Assembly (NCBI GenBank): GCA_003151435.1
Contig: PLXP01000226.1
Location: forward strand, 19,819-59,915
Reading direction: 5' to 3'
From: Acidobacteriaceae bacterium
GTDB taxonomy: Bacteria > Acidobacteriota > Terriglobia > Terriglobales > Acidobacteriaceae
DNA length: 40,097 bases
Part shown: positions 26,021 through 32,963 of the stretch, one piece after another
How the letters are laid out: each line of letters begins with the position of its first letter
Numbering within the stretch: the stretch's first letter is position 1
Position numbers and translations under genes: made by a program
Notes under the pieces: generated by a model
Seen by the model: only the letters and a program-made list of their open reading frames with translations
Told to the model about the DNA's origin: nothing
Database searches by the model: none

Positions 26021-26996
26021 ACAAGCGGTGCTTCTGCTGGCCCATGGAACCCCGGAGACGGTCGAGCAGATTCCCGAGTATCTGCGCAACGTGGTGAGCG
26101 GACGTCCGCTGCCGCAGCACGTGATCGAGGAGATTCAGCGCCGCTACTCGCTTATCGGCCGCAGCCCGCTGACCGAACTCACCGTGGAACAAGGGCGACT
26201 GGTGGAAGCTGAACTCGCGTCCGCAGGCGGGGGCGAGCCGGTGCCGGTCTACGTGGGTATGCGGAACTGGCGGCCCTATATCCCCGACGTCGTCCGCCAG
26301 ATGCGTGCAGACGGAGTGGAGGAAGCCGCGGTTCTGTGCCTCGCGCCCCAGAACTCGCGCACCAGCGTTGGCCTCTATCGCCGCGCCGTGCAGGCGGAGG
26401 CGGGCTCGCTGCGCATCGACTTCACCGACGGGTGGGCACAGCATCCGCTGCTCGTCGAGGCGTTTGCTGAGCGGCTGCGTCCGGCGCTTGCCAAACTCAC
26501 CGCGGAGGCAGGCCATCCGGTGCCGGTGCTCTTTACCGCCCACAGCGTTCCCTGCCGTACCATTCAGACTCCCGCAGCCAGTGAGGGCCAGCCGCGCCTA
26601 TGGCCGGGTGAGGGAGCCGACCCCTACGCGCAGGAGGCCAAGCACACCGCCGAACTTGTCGCAGCCCGCGTGCCGCAGGTTTCGTCGTGGTTTTTCGCGT
26701 TCCAGAGCCAGGGAGCCAGCGGAGGTCCGTGGATTGGACCTACCGTGGAGCAAACTCTCGACACATTGGCAGCTTCAGGCGCGAAGACCGTGCTGCTGCA
26801 GCCCATCGGGTTTCTTTGCGATCACGTCGAGATTCTCTACGATGTGGACATCGCCTTCCGCGATTACGCTGCCAAACTCGGCATCCGGCTGGAGCGCCCT
26901 GAATCGCTGAACGGCTCCGTTACCCTGGCCAAGGCGGTGGCGGACCTGGCAAAGCAGGGGCTTCTCCGGCTGCAATCCGAGCAGATCGCCAACTGA
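26013..26996 (+). CDS. hemH: Ferrochelatase
   Basis: This 327-residue enzyme inserts ferrous iron into a porphyrin at the end of heme synthesis (protoporphyrin or coproporphyrin, depending on the pathway). The start at 26013 has TGGAG at 26001-26005. The metal-binding His is residue 177 in FTAHSVP, and the second ligand Glu lies in PIGFLCDHVEILYDVD. FQSQGASGGPWIGPTVEQTL matches the substrate loop region. It overlaps hemE by 8 bp. The usual third partner, a protoporphyrinogen or coproporphyrinogen oxidase gene (hemG/hemY), is not next to it. A hairpin at 27025-27048 follows the stop. Confidence 0.95.
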   Translation: MVKQAVLLLAHGTPETVEQIPEYLRNVVSGRPLPQHVIEEIQRRYSLIGRSPLTELTVEQGRLVEAELASAGGGEPVPVYVGMRNWRPYIPDVVRQMRADGVEEAAVLCLAPQNSRTSVGLYRRAVQAEAGSLRIDFTDGWAQHPLLVEAFAERLRPALAKLTAEAGHPVPVLFTAHSVPCRTIQTPAASEGQPRLWPGEGADPYAQEAKHTAELVAARVPQVSSWFFAFQSQGASGGPWIGPTVEQTLDTLAASGAKTVLLQPIGFLCDHVEILYDVDIAFRDYAAKLGIRLERPESLNGSVTLAKAVADLAKQGLLRLQSEQIAN

Positions 26997-27024
26997 ATGA
27001 GGGCGGGAGTGTCCTGTGCGATAC

Positions 27025-27048
27025 AGGTAACGGGTTTGCGCGTTACCT
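27025..27048 (+). terminator. Stem-loop after hemH
   Basis: AGGTAACG and CGTTACCT pair perfectly over 8 bp around an 8-base loop, 28 bp after the hemH stop. No T-run follows, so termination may be weak or factor-dependent. Confidence 0.4.
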
Positions 27049-27095
27049 CCGACTCGATATTTGCGCTGGACCAATTCCTCAGAGGAGGACTTGCG

Positions 27096-27101
27096 TAGAA
27101 T
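27096..27101 (+). promoter_or_regulatory. -10 element TAGAAT upstream of the zinc-ribbon gene
   Basis: TAGAAT lies about 135 bases before the GTG at 27236 and has no clear -35 partner. If used, it creates a long 5' leader of about 130 bases that contains the pseudoknot at 27191-27228. Confidence 0.35.
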
Positions 27102-27190
27102 GGAGGCACACTCCGAACAGCGCGGCACTCCTCCTCACCGAAGAGTTCCATGTGAGCGACACCGCACCGATCCGGGCTGATGCGCAGTTT

Positions 27191-27228
27191 TCTTGGGTAA
27201 GACCTTTCGCCCAAGACTAGTCGAAAGG
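27191..27228 (+). promoter_or_regulatory. Candidate H-type RNA pseudoknot covering a ribosome-binding site
   Basis: Two perfect 7-bp helices interlock. Stem 1 pairs 27191-27197 (TCTTGGG) with 27210-27216 (CCCAAGA). Stem 2 pairs 27203-27209 (CCTTTCG) with 27222-27228 (CGAAAGG). Loop 1 is 5 bases, the junction is 0 bases and loop 3 is 5 bases, which is sterically suitable for a classical H-type pseudoknot. The 3' arm of stem 2 holds AAAGG of the AAAGGG ribosome-binding site (27224-27229) of the GTG start at 27236. Folding would therefore repress translation. Whether a ligand or protein controls it is unknown. Confidence 0.5.
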
Positions 27229-27235
27229 GTTAGGC

Positions 27236-27460
27236 GTGAATCCTGGGCTCCCCGACAAGCTTCTTAGTGAAGACTCTCGATTGGTTTGCCCCCACTGCGG
27301 GCAAGAAGCAATGAGTCGAGTAGCACGGCGTGGATTTTGGCAGCAGAAGATCGGGCCCAAATTCGGTTTCTATCCCTGGGAATGTTTGGCATGCCGCGTG
27401 GTCAAGCTGATGCACGAGCGCGGAATACGGAATCGAAAGAGGCATAAGAAGCACGAGTAG
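27236..27460 (+). CDS. Small zinc-ribbon protein
   Basis: This is a 74-residue basic protein with two Cys pairs, CPHC at about residues 18-21 and CLAC at about 50-53, separated by ~28 residues. This is a zinc-ribbon knuckle arrangement. The segment between them includes SRVARRGFWQQKIGPKFGFYPWEC. The C-terminus is very basic (RNRKRHKKHE), which suggests nucleic-acid or ribosome contact. The GTG at 27236 has AAAGGG six bases upstream, inside the pseudoknot candidate. No specific family is recognised and the function is unknown. It stands alone between hemH and the amidohydrolase gene. Confidence 0.75.
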   Translation: MNPGLPDKLLSEDSRLVCPHCGQEAMSRVARRGFWQQKIGPKFGFYPWECLACRVVKLMHERGIRNRKRHKKHE

Positions 27461-27499
27461 TTCGCGCTGTTCTTCCGGTACTGTGTCTCTCCCATTCAG

Positions 27500-27519
27500 C
27501 CGCATTCTCTATAATGCGG
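27500..27519 (+). promoter_or_regulatory. TATAAT -10 box inside a 7-bp dyad ahead of the amidohydrolase gene
   Basis: CCGCATT (27500-27506) and AATGCGG (27513-27519) are inverted copies. TATAAT sits at 27510-27515 across the loop and the second arm. A protein bound to the dyad would cover the -10 box, so this is a candidate operator. The gene starts at 27551. Confidence 0.5.
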
Positions 27520-27550
27520 AGAACCGGTTATCTCCCACCAGGAGTTCCTC

Positions 27551-28918
27551 GTGTCCCGCATTTGTCTCGCGCGTTGCCGCGCCGCAGTTGTAGCCTTGTC
27601 CGCAACCATCTTCCTGCAGCATTCCATGGCGGCGCAATCCGCCAAGCCTGCCTCCGCGCCAACTGTGTACGTCAAGGCGGGCCACCTGTTTGACGCGACC
27701 AGCGACAACTTTCGCGACAACGTGATTCTGGTGGTGGAAGGGGAACGCATCGCCAGGATTGCGTCCGCGGCCCAGATCGCGATTGCCAGCGGAGCCACAG
27801 TGGTCGATCTCTCGCAGGCGTGGGTGCTGCCCGGCCTGATCGATTGCCATACGCACCTTGAAGCACGTGCGGACAAGTACGATCCGATCAACGAAGTCAA
27901 AGACACTCCCTTCATGGGCGGCTTCAACGGCGTGGTCAACGCCAGCAAGACCCTGCAGGCCGGGTTCACCAGCGTGCGCGACGTGGGCTCACAGCCGTTT
28001 TTCGCCGTCGATCTGCGCCGCGCCATCGACGAAGGCTATATCCCCGGCCCGCGAGTTGTGGCCAGCGGTCCTGCACTCTCCATCACCGGCGGCCACGGCG
28101 ACATGAACGGCTTTGCCCCCGCGGTGTCGAACCTGATGTACCCCGATGAACGCGACTTCGCCATCGTCGACGGTCCCGAGCAGGTGCGCCATGCGGTTCG
28201 CGAACAGATCAAGTATGGCGTCGACGTGATCAAGATTCTGGCGACGGGCGGCGTGTTGTCGCAGGGAGACAAGCCCGGCGCCGAGCAACTGACCTACGAC
28301 GAGATGAAGATGGCCGTGGATGAAGCGCACCGTACCGGCCGCAAGGTGGCGGCGCACGCGCACGGGACCGAAGGCATCAAGGACGCGGTGCGCGCGGGCG
28401 TGGACTCCATCGAGCACGGAAGCCTCATCGACGCCGAAGGCATCGAGATGATGAAGGCGCACGGCACGTATCTGGTGGCCGATATCTACAACGACGATTA
28501 CATCCTGGGTAAAGCGGTGGAATTCGGCCTGCCCAAGGAAAATGTCGAAAAGGAAAAGACGGTGGGCCGCCTGCAGCGCGAGAACTTTGCCAAGGCCGTC
28601 GCCGCCGGAGTCAAGATCGCATTCGGAACCGACGCCGGCGTCTATCCGCACGGTGACAATGCAAAGCAGTTCCACTATATGGTCAAGTTCGGCATGACGC
28701 CGGCGGGAGCCATTCGCGCAGCCACGTCGGGCGCTGCGGACCTCATCGACCGCGCCGGCAATGTGGGCACGCTCGAGGCAGGGAAGTATGCCGACTTGAT
28801 CGCGGTCACGGCCAATCCGCTGGATCACGTGGAAGCGCTGGAGCACGTCTCGTTTGTGATGAAGGGCGGCAAGGTGTACAAGGACGAGCTAGCGGCGGCG
28901 AAGGGTTCCCGGCCATAG
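27551..28918 (+). CDS. Exported amidohydrolase (imidazolonepropionase/prolidase-like)
   Basis: This 455-residue metal-dependent hydrolase starts at GTG 27551 with AGGAG six bases upstream. The N-terminus is a signal peptide ending MAAQS, so it probably acts in the periplasm. Metal ligands of the subtype are visible: HxH at 100 and 102 (DCHTHLEAR), a Lys at 228 in VDVIKILATGG that may be carbamylated, His 269 in AAHAHG, His 289 in SIEHGS and Asp 361 in FGTDAGVYPHG. This set matches the group of bacterial Xaa-Pro or Xaa-Arg dipeptidases and imidazolonepropionase-like enzymes. Dipeptide hydrolysis is likely but not provable from sequence. The promoter dyad suggests repressor control. Confidence 0.9.
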   Translation: MSRICLARCRAAVVALSATIFLQHSMAAQSAKPASAPTVYVKAGHLFDATSDNFRDNVILVVEGERIARIASAAQIAIASGATVVDLSQAWVLPGLIDCHTHLEARADKYDPINEVKDTPFMGGFNGVVNASKTLQAGFTSVRDVGSQPFFAVDLRRAIDEGYIPGPRVVASGPALSITGGHGDMNGFAPAVSNLMYPDERDFAIVDGPEQVRHAVREQIKYGVDVIKILATGGVLSQGDKPGAEQLTYDEMKMAVDEAHRTGRKVAAHAHGTEGIKDAVRAGVDSIEHGSLIDAEGIEMMKAHGTYLVADIYNDDYILGKAVEFGLPKENVEKEKTVGRLQRENFAKAVAAGVKIAFGTDAGVYPHGDNAKQFHYMVKFGMTPAGAIRAATSGAADLIDRAGNVGTLEAGKYADLIAVTANPLDHVEALEHVSFVMKGGKVYKDELAAAKGSRP

Positions 28919-28972
28919 TCCCTGCTTTTTGAGAATGGCGGACGGCCTGTCACTTCATAGGCCGGCGCCTTG

Positions 28973-28981
28973 TGGTATACG
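28973..28981 (+). promoter_or_regulatory. Extended -10 promoter directly before the GH27 gene
   Basis: TGGTATACG fits an extended -10 element (TGnTATAAT) with two mismatches. Seven bases separate it from the ATG at 28989, and no ribosome-binding site is visible, so the transcript may be leaderless. Confidence 0.4.
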
Positions 28982-28988
28982 TTTTCAC

Positions 28989-30377
28989 ATGTTTCGATTC
29001 AGGTTTGCTTGCGCCGTATTTTTTGCCGTCGCCGCCACCGCATTGACCGCCCAGGCTCAGACCCTGGCTCCTACGCCGCCCATGGGGTGGAATAGCTGGG
29101 ATGCCTATGGGCTCACCATCGACGAGACCGACTTCAGGGCCAACACGCAGGTGCTGGCGGGCATGAAGCAGTACGGCTGGCAATACTCCGTAATCGACGA
29201 GGGGTGGTACATGGAAAACCCCTTTGGCGCCAACCTGGAAGCGAAGAAGTACCTCTACGATGGCAACGGGCTGCTGCTGCCGACGGTGAATCGCTTTCCG
29301 TCGTCTGCGGGCGGGGCGGGATTCAAGCCGCTGTCCGACTGGGTGCATGCACAAGGGCTCAAGTTTGGCATTCACATCGTGCGCGGCATTCCGAAGGCCG
29401 TGGTGAAGGCGAATTTGCCCATCGCGGGCTCCAGCTTTCATGCGGCAGACGCGGCCGACACGACGGCCACCTGTCCATGGGACGACGCAAACTATGGCGT
29501 GAGCGATACACCGGCGGGGCAGGCGTATTACGACTCCATGATGAAGCGCTATGCCGACTGGGGCCTGGACTTCATCAAGGTGGACTGCATCAGCGACCAT
29601 CCTTATCGGCCCACGGAGATTCGCCAGATCGCGGAGGCCATCCGCAAGACGGGCCGGCCCATCGTGCTGAGTTTGTCGCCGGGGCCGACCAAACTCGAGT
29701 ATGCCGCGGAGGTGGCGAAGTACGCGCAGATGTGGCGCATCGCCGACGACCACTGGGACGCATGGAAGTTTGCGCAGAAAAGCGGCGAATATCCGTTTGG
29801 CCTCAGCGAGGAGTTTGACCGCATTGCCGAGTGGAACAAGTATGTGAAGCCCGGCAACTGGCCCGATCCCGACATGCTGCCCGAGGGGTATCTGGGTCCG
29901 CATCCGGGCAAAGACCAGGTGCGGCAGTCGAACTATACGCAGGACGAGCAGCGCACCGAGTTCACGCTTTGGGCCATCTCGCGCTCGCCGCTGATCTTTG
30001 GCGGTAATCTCACCAAGCTCGATGATTTTTCGCGGTCGTTGATGACGAACAAGAAGGTCATCGCGGTGGACCAGCAATCGATGGCAAGTCACCCTGTTAC
30101 CGATTTGCCCGCCGGATTTGAGAATGTGCGAGTGTGGCGGGCAGAAGCTCCTGTATTGGATTGCGGATTACCCTATTTCGCGATTTTCAATCTGAACGAC
30201 AAGCCCGTCACGCTGCACTTCAAGTGGGACCAGCTCAGGGGGAAGAATACGTGGGGTCCGTGTCCCACGCGACAAGCGGAGGATCTCTGGAACGGTAAGC
30301 GTGTGAAGGGAGACAAACCGGTGGATTTGGCGCTCCCCCCGCACGGTAGCGCGATCTATCAACTCGACATGCCGTGA
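28989..30377 (+). CDS. Glycoside hydrolase family 27 protein (alpha-galactosidase-like)
   Basis: This 462-residue exported enzyme releases terminal alpha-linked galactose or related sugars. The ATG at 28989 begins a signal peptide ending TAQAQ. The family hallmark PPMGWNSWDAYG is at about residues 30-41. The likely nucleophile Asp is 199 in DFIKVDCIS and the acid/base Asp lies in RIADDHWD at about 253-254. WALSRSPLIFGG-like features occur near residue 330, and a C-terminal beta domain closes the protein. A longer frame from 28929 lacks a signal peptide and is rejected. It is followed after 10 bp by the DUF1287 gene, probably one transcript. Alpha-N-acetylgalactosaminidase specificity is an alternative. 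Confidence 0.92.
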   Translation: MFRFRFACAVFFAVAATALTAQAQTLAPTPPMGWNSWDAYGLTIDETDFRANTQVLAGMKQYGWQYSVIDEGWYMENPFGANLEAKKYLYDGNGLLLPTVNRFPSSAGGAGFKPLSDWVHAQGLKFGIHIVRGIPKAVVKANLPIAGSSFHAADAADTTATCPWDDANYGVSDTPAGQAYYDSMMKRYADWGLDFIKVDCISDHPYRPTEIRQIAEAIRKTGRPIVLSLSPGPTKLEYAAEVAKYAQMWRIADDHWDAWKFAQKSGEYPFGLSEEFDRIAEWNKYVKPGNWPDPDMLPEGYLGPHPGKDQVRQSNYTQDEQRTEFTLWAISRSPLIFGGNLTKLDDFSRSLMTNKKVIAVDQQSMASHPVTDLPAGFENVRVWRAEAPVLDCGLPYFAIFNLNDKPVTLHFKWDQLRGKNTWGPCPTRQAEDLWNGKRVKGDKPVDLALPPHGSAIYQLDMP

Positions 30378-30387
30378 ATTCGAAGCC

Positions 30388-31014
30388 ATGCGAAGACGAA
30401 GCTTCCTTTTTGGCTTAACTGCGGCCTCGTTCAGCGCGGCACGATTGAACGCCGCGCCGAGCAACGGCCAACGCCTTGCCGATGCGGCTCGCGCACAGGT
30501 CGGCGTAACAACCGGCTACGATCCCACGTGGACGCACATCAGCTATCCCGGTGGCGATGTCCCTCGCTCGACCGGCGTCTGCGCCGATGTCGTCATTCGC
30601 TCGGCACGCGATGCGCTCGGCCTCGACCTGCAGAAGCTGGTGCATGAGGATATGGTCAAGGACTTCGAGGCGTATCCAGCGCGCAAGACGTGGGGATCAA
30701 GAAAGCCCGACACGAACATCGACCATCGCCGCGTATTGAATCTTGAAGCCTATTTTCAGCGTTCGGGCGCGCGTCTCTGGTCAGCGACGGGGCCGACTGC
30801 GGGCGACAGGTTTCCTGGGCCGCTGGTGGTGGGAGACATTGTCACGTGGCTGCTCGATGCCCGCTTACCCCACATCGGCATGGTAGTTTCGGTCGGGTCG
30901 GCAGGGGCAGCGGTGGTTCACAACATCGGTCGAGGCGCCGAGGAATCGCCTCTCTCCGCTTTCTCGCCCCATCGCGCCGCGGCCCATTACCGCTGGCCCA
31001 AGGCAGAGGTTTGA
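30388..31014 (+). CDS. DUF1287 family exported protein (NlpC/P60-like fold)
   Basis: This 208-residue protein starts with a Tat-like or Sec signal (MRRRSFLFGLTAASFSAARLNA). The body begins QRLADAARAQVGVTTGYDPTWTHISYPGGDVP. It carries the conserved TGVCADVVIRSARDALG with a likely catalytic Cys, DPNIDHRR-like TNIDHRRV, and LPHIGMVVS with a candidate His. These are the DUF1287 landmarks. The family is predicted to be a papain-like amidase acting on cell-wall peptides, but the activity is not established. It starts 10 bp after the GH27 gene, so the two are probably cotranscribed. The start is supported by the GAAG purine run only. Confidence 0.88.
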   Translation: MRRRSFLFGLTAASFSAARLNAAPSNGQRLADAARAQVGVTTGYDPTWTHISYPGGDVPRSTGVCADVVIRSARDALGLDLQKLVHEDMVKDFEAYPARKTWGSRKPDTNIDHRRVLNLEAYFQRSGARLWSATGPTAGDRFPGPLVVGDIVTWLLDARLPHIGMVVSVGSAGAAVVHNIGRGAEESPLSAFSPHRAAAHYRWPKAEV

Positions 31015-31095
31015 GCCCCACACTTTACCGCGGTGTGCGAAACTAGTCTTTCCGGCCTGGAGTTGTTGTTCTGCTCGTGCCGGCAGAGCCGCAAA

Positions 31096-32022
31096 ATGCC
31101 CTTTCTTCGTTCCGCCTTCATTGCTCTCTCCCGCAACCGTCCCATGCGCCGATTCGTCGAGCGCTCCAGCATCGGCACCCGCCTCAGTTCACGGTTCGTT
31201 GCCGGGATGGAGATCGAAGACGCACTGCGCGTTGCGGAAGCCGTCAATAAGCAGGGCATGTCCGTCTCGCTCGACTCGCTGGGCGAGAGCGTTACTTCAG
31301 AAATTGAAGCGTACAGGGCCGCCGAAGTCTACCATCGTCTGCTCGATGCCATCGCCGCACGCAAGCTCAACGCCAACGTGAGCGTAAAGCTGACCCAGAT
31401 GGGGCTGGAGCAGTCGCCCGTATTGGCCGAACGCATCGCCAAGAACCTTGCCGAGCACGCCAACTCCGTAGGCACGTTTGTCCGCATTGACATGGAGGAC
31501 TCGTCGCTGACGCAGGTCACGCTGGATATTGTGCGGCGGATTCATGCGTTCCCCAATTTACGCGGCGCCATCGGGATCGTCATCCAGTGCTATCTTTATC
31601 GATCGCAGTCCGACATCGAGCAGTTGCTGGCGGAGGGCATCCGCGTGCGGTTGTGCAAGGGCGCTTACAAAGAGCCGCCGGAGGTGGCGTTCCCGCGCAA
31701 GGCCGACGTGGATGCCAACTATGTCCGGCTGAGCGGCATGCTGCTCAACAGCTCCATCTACCACGGTCTGGCAACGCACGACGAAGCCATGATCGCCGCG
31801 GCCAAATCGTTCGCGCGCCAGCACGGCATCGACGCCAGCCGGTTCGAGTTTCAAATGCTGTTTGGTGTGCGCCGCGATTTGCAGCGCGACCTGGTTCGCG
31901 AGGGCTTTCACGTCCGCGTGTACGTTCCGTTTGGCCGCGAGTGGTATCCCTACTTTATGCGCCGCCTTGCCGAGCGCCCGGCCAACGTGTTCTTCATCGC
32001 CAAACAATTGCTGCGGAAGTAG
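31096..32022 (+). CDS. Proline dehydrogenase (PRODH domain)
   Basis: This 308-residue flavoenzyme oxidises proline to pyrroline-5-carboxylate and passes electrons to quinone. The start at 31096 (MPFLRSAFIALSRNRPMRRF) gives the expected one-domain length. Key motifs are VSVKLTQMGL, VRIDMEDSS, RLCKGAYKEP and EFQMLFGVRRDLQ. The C-terminal RVYVPFGREWYPYFMRRLAERPAN forms the substrate and FAD pocket. It is the single-domain form found in many bacteria, separate from the P5C dehydrogenase, which is not seen nearby. No strong ribosome-binding site is visible, so an upstream start around 31033 cannot be excluded. It converges with the DinB-family gene. Confidence 0.94.
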   Translation: MPFLRSAFIALSRNRPMRRFVERSSIGTRLSSRFVAGMEIEDALRVAEAVNKQGMSVSLDSLGESVTSEIEAYRAAEVYHRLLDAIAARKLNANVSVKLTQMGLEQSPVLAERIAKNLAEHANSVGTFVRIDMEDSSLTQVTLDIVRRIHAFPNLRGAIGIVIQCYLYRSQSDIEQLLAEGIRVRLCKGAYKEPPEVAFPRKADVDANYVRLSGMLLNSSIYHGLATHDEAMIAAAKSFARQHGIDASRFEFQMLFGVRRDLQRDLVREGFHVRVYVPFGREWYPYFMRRLAERPANVFFIAKQLLRK

Positions 32023-32048
32023 AGCCAGTTGGCCGGCGTCAGCACTCC

Positions 32049-32077
32049 CGTGGCCGCGACAGAACGCCGCGGCCATG
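32049..32077. terminator. Hairpin between convergent PRODH and DinB genes
   Basis: TGGCCGCG (32051-32058) and CGCGGCCA (32068-32075) pair perfectly, and the stem extends by two more pairs with one G-U. The 9-base loop and the convergent position fit a bidirectional terminator without a clear U-tract. Confidence 0.5.
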
Positions 32078-32090
32078 GGTACCCCTTCAT

Positions 32091-32579
32091 TCATCCCACC
32101 ACGCCGTCGTGGCCCAGCCAGCAACGTAAATAACAGATCTGGCCCACATGGTAGGTCTCGTGGAACGCAAGGAAGCTCACCAATCCGCTCATCTTGCCGT
32201 CGAAGCTTGGCGACTTGACGGGAGACGGCGCGGAAAGAGCTTCAACCGAAGCGTTTTCGAGAGCCGCCGTCAGCGATTCTGAAACATCGCGCCATGCCGT
32301 GATGACCTCTTCCTGCGACGGATACTGCGCAGGATCGACCAGCTTCGCGCCTCTCGCGAAGAGAGAGAGCCAGGGCCGTGACCACAGTGAACCGAGGAAG
32401 CCGAGCGCCATGGAACGCGCCCACACAATGTGTCCCGCAATCCACAGAAGGTTATTGGAGCACTCGGCGGGGGATTTGAGCCATTCGTCGGGGGCCAGAC
32501 CCAGGAAGCTCTTCTCGAGCAGATCGTGGTTCTGACCATATTGAATTGCGGCTTGGGCAATCGGGCTTGGAACAGGCAT
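32091..32579 (-). CDS. DinB-family protein (YfiT-like four-helix bundle)
   Basis: This 162-residue protein has the DinB fold pattern. A His in the second helix (LLWIAGHIVWAR) and the HETYHVGQ motif near the end together form the typical metal-binding triad. The family includes putative metal-dependent hydrolases and thiol transferases. No specific reaction can be given. The start at 32579 has AAGGAG about 10 bases upstream. It is monocistronic, converging with proline dehydrogenase. Its upstream flank is the terminator of the M56 remnant. Confidence 0.88.
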   Translation of the reverse strand: MPVPSPIAQAAIQYGQNHDLLEKSFLGLAPDEWLKSPAECSNNLLWIAGHIVWARSMALGFLGSLWSRPWLSLFARGAKLVDPAQYPSQEEVITAWRDVSESLTAALENASVEALSAPSPVKSPSFDGKMSGLVSFLAFHETYHVGQICYLRCWLGHDGVVG

Positions 32580-32655
32580 GGGAAGACGTCTCCTTGGCGT
32601 GCATTCACATTATCGCCGGAAGAGCCCGCGTCCAGATGTCGGCGACAAAAAACAA

Positions 32656-32684
32656 CGAGCGAGCTGGAATTCCCGGCCCGCTCG
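32656..32684 (-). terminator. Terminator of the M56 remnant
   Basis: On the minus strand CGAGCG...CGCTCG forms a stem with inner pairs (one mismatch, one G-U) and a GAATT loop. TTGTTTTTTG follows. It lies 28 bp after the remnant's stop and is a good intrinsic terminator. Confidence 0.7.
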
Positions 32685-32712
32685 ACATTGCGATTTGGAA
32701 GAGGCTCGATTT

Positions 32713-32865
32713 CTATTGCACTGGTTTTGCCTTGCCGTCGCGCAGGGCCTCGTCAATGATCGACTTCACTTTACGGTCGGCCTCGGCAGCAACGCGTCCC
32801 TGCTCCGCGCCGAGCCGTCCCTGTTCCGCACCGAGTGTGCCCATCTGCGCGCCCAGCTTGAGCAG
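32713..32865 (-). pseudogene. C-terminal remnant of an M56/BlaR1-like peptidase gene
   Basis: The minus strand encodes 50 residues bounded by an in-frame stop at 32866-32868. They read KLGAQMGTLGAEQGRLGAEQ, then a basic segment and VKSIIDEALRDGKAKPVQ at the end. Tandem LGAEQGR units followed by a DRKVRSIIDEAL(..)GKAKPVQ tail are seen at the C-terminus of acidobacterial BlaR1/M56-type membrane peptidases. The metallopeptidase and membrane parts are absent, but the stop and a terminator remain. This is therefore the 3' end of a lost gene. A functional short peptide from the internal ATG (43 codons) is possible but unlikely. Confidence 0.7.
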
Positions 32866-32963
32866 CTAGTCTGACGAAGACCAACTGCTCATCATCCACA
32901 CATTTGAAGGAGTCTCGGCGCGGGGGGGGTGACCCAGGTGTTTTGAACGCAGAGCCTCAACTG

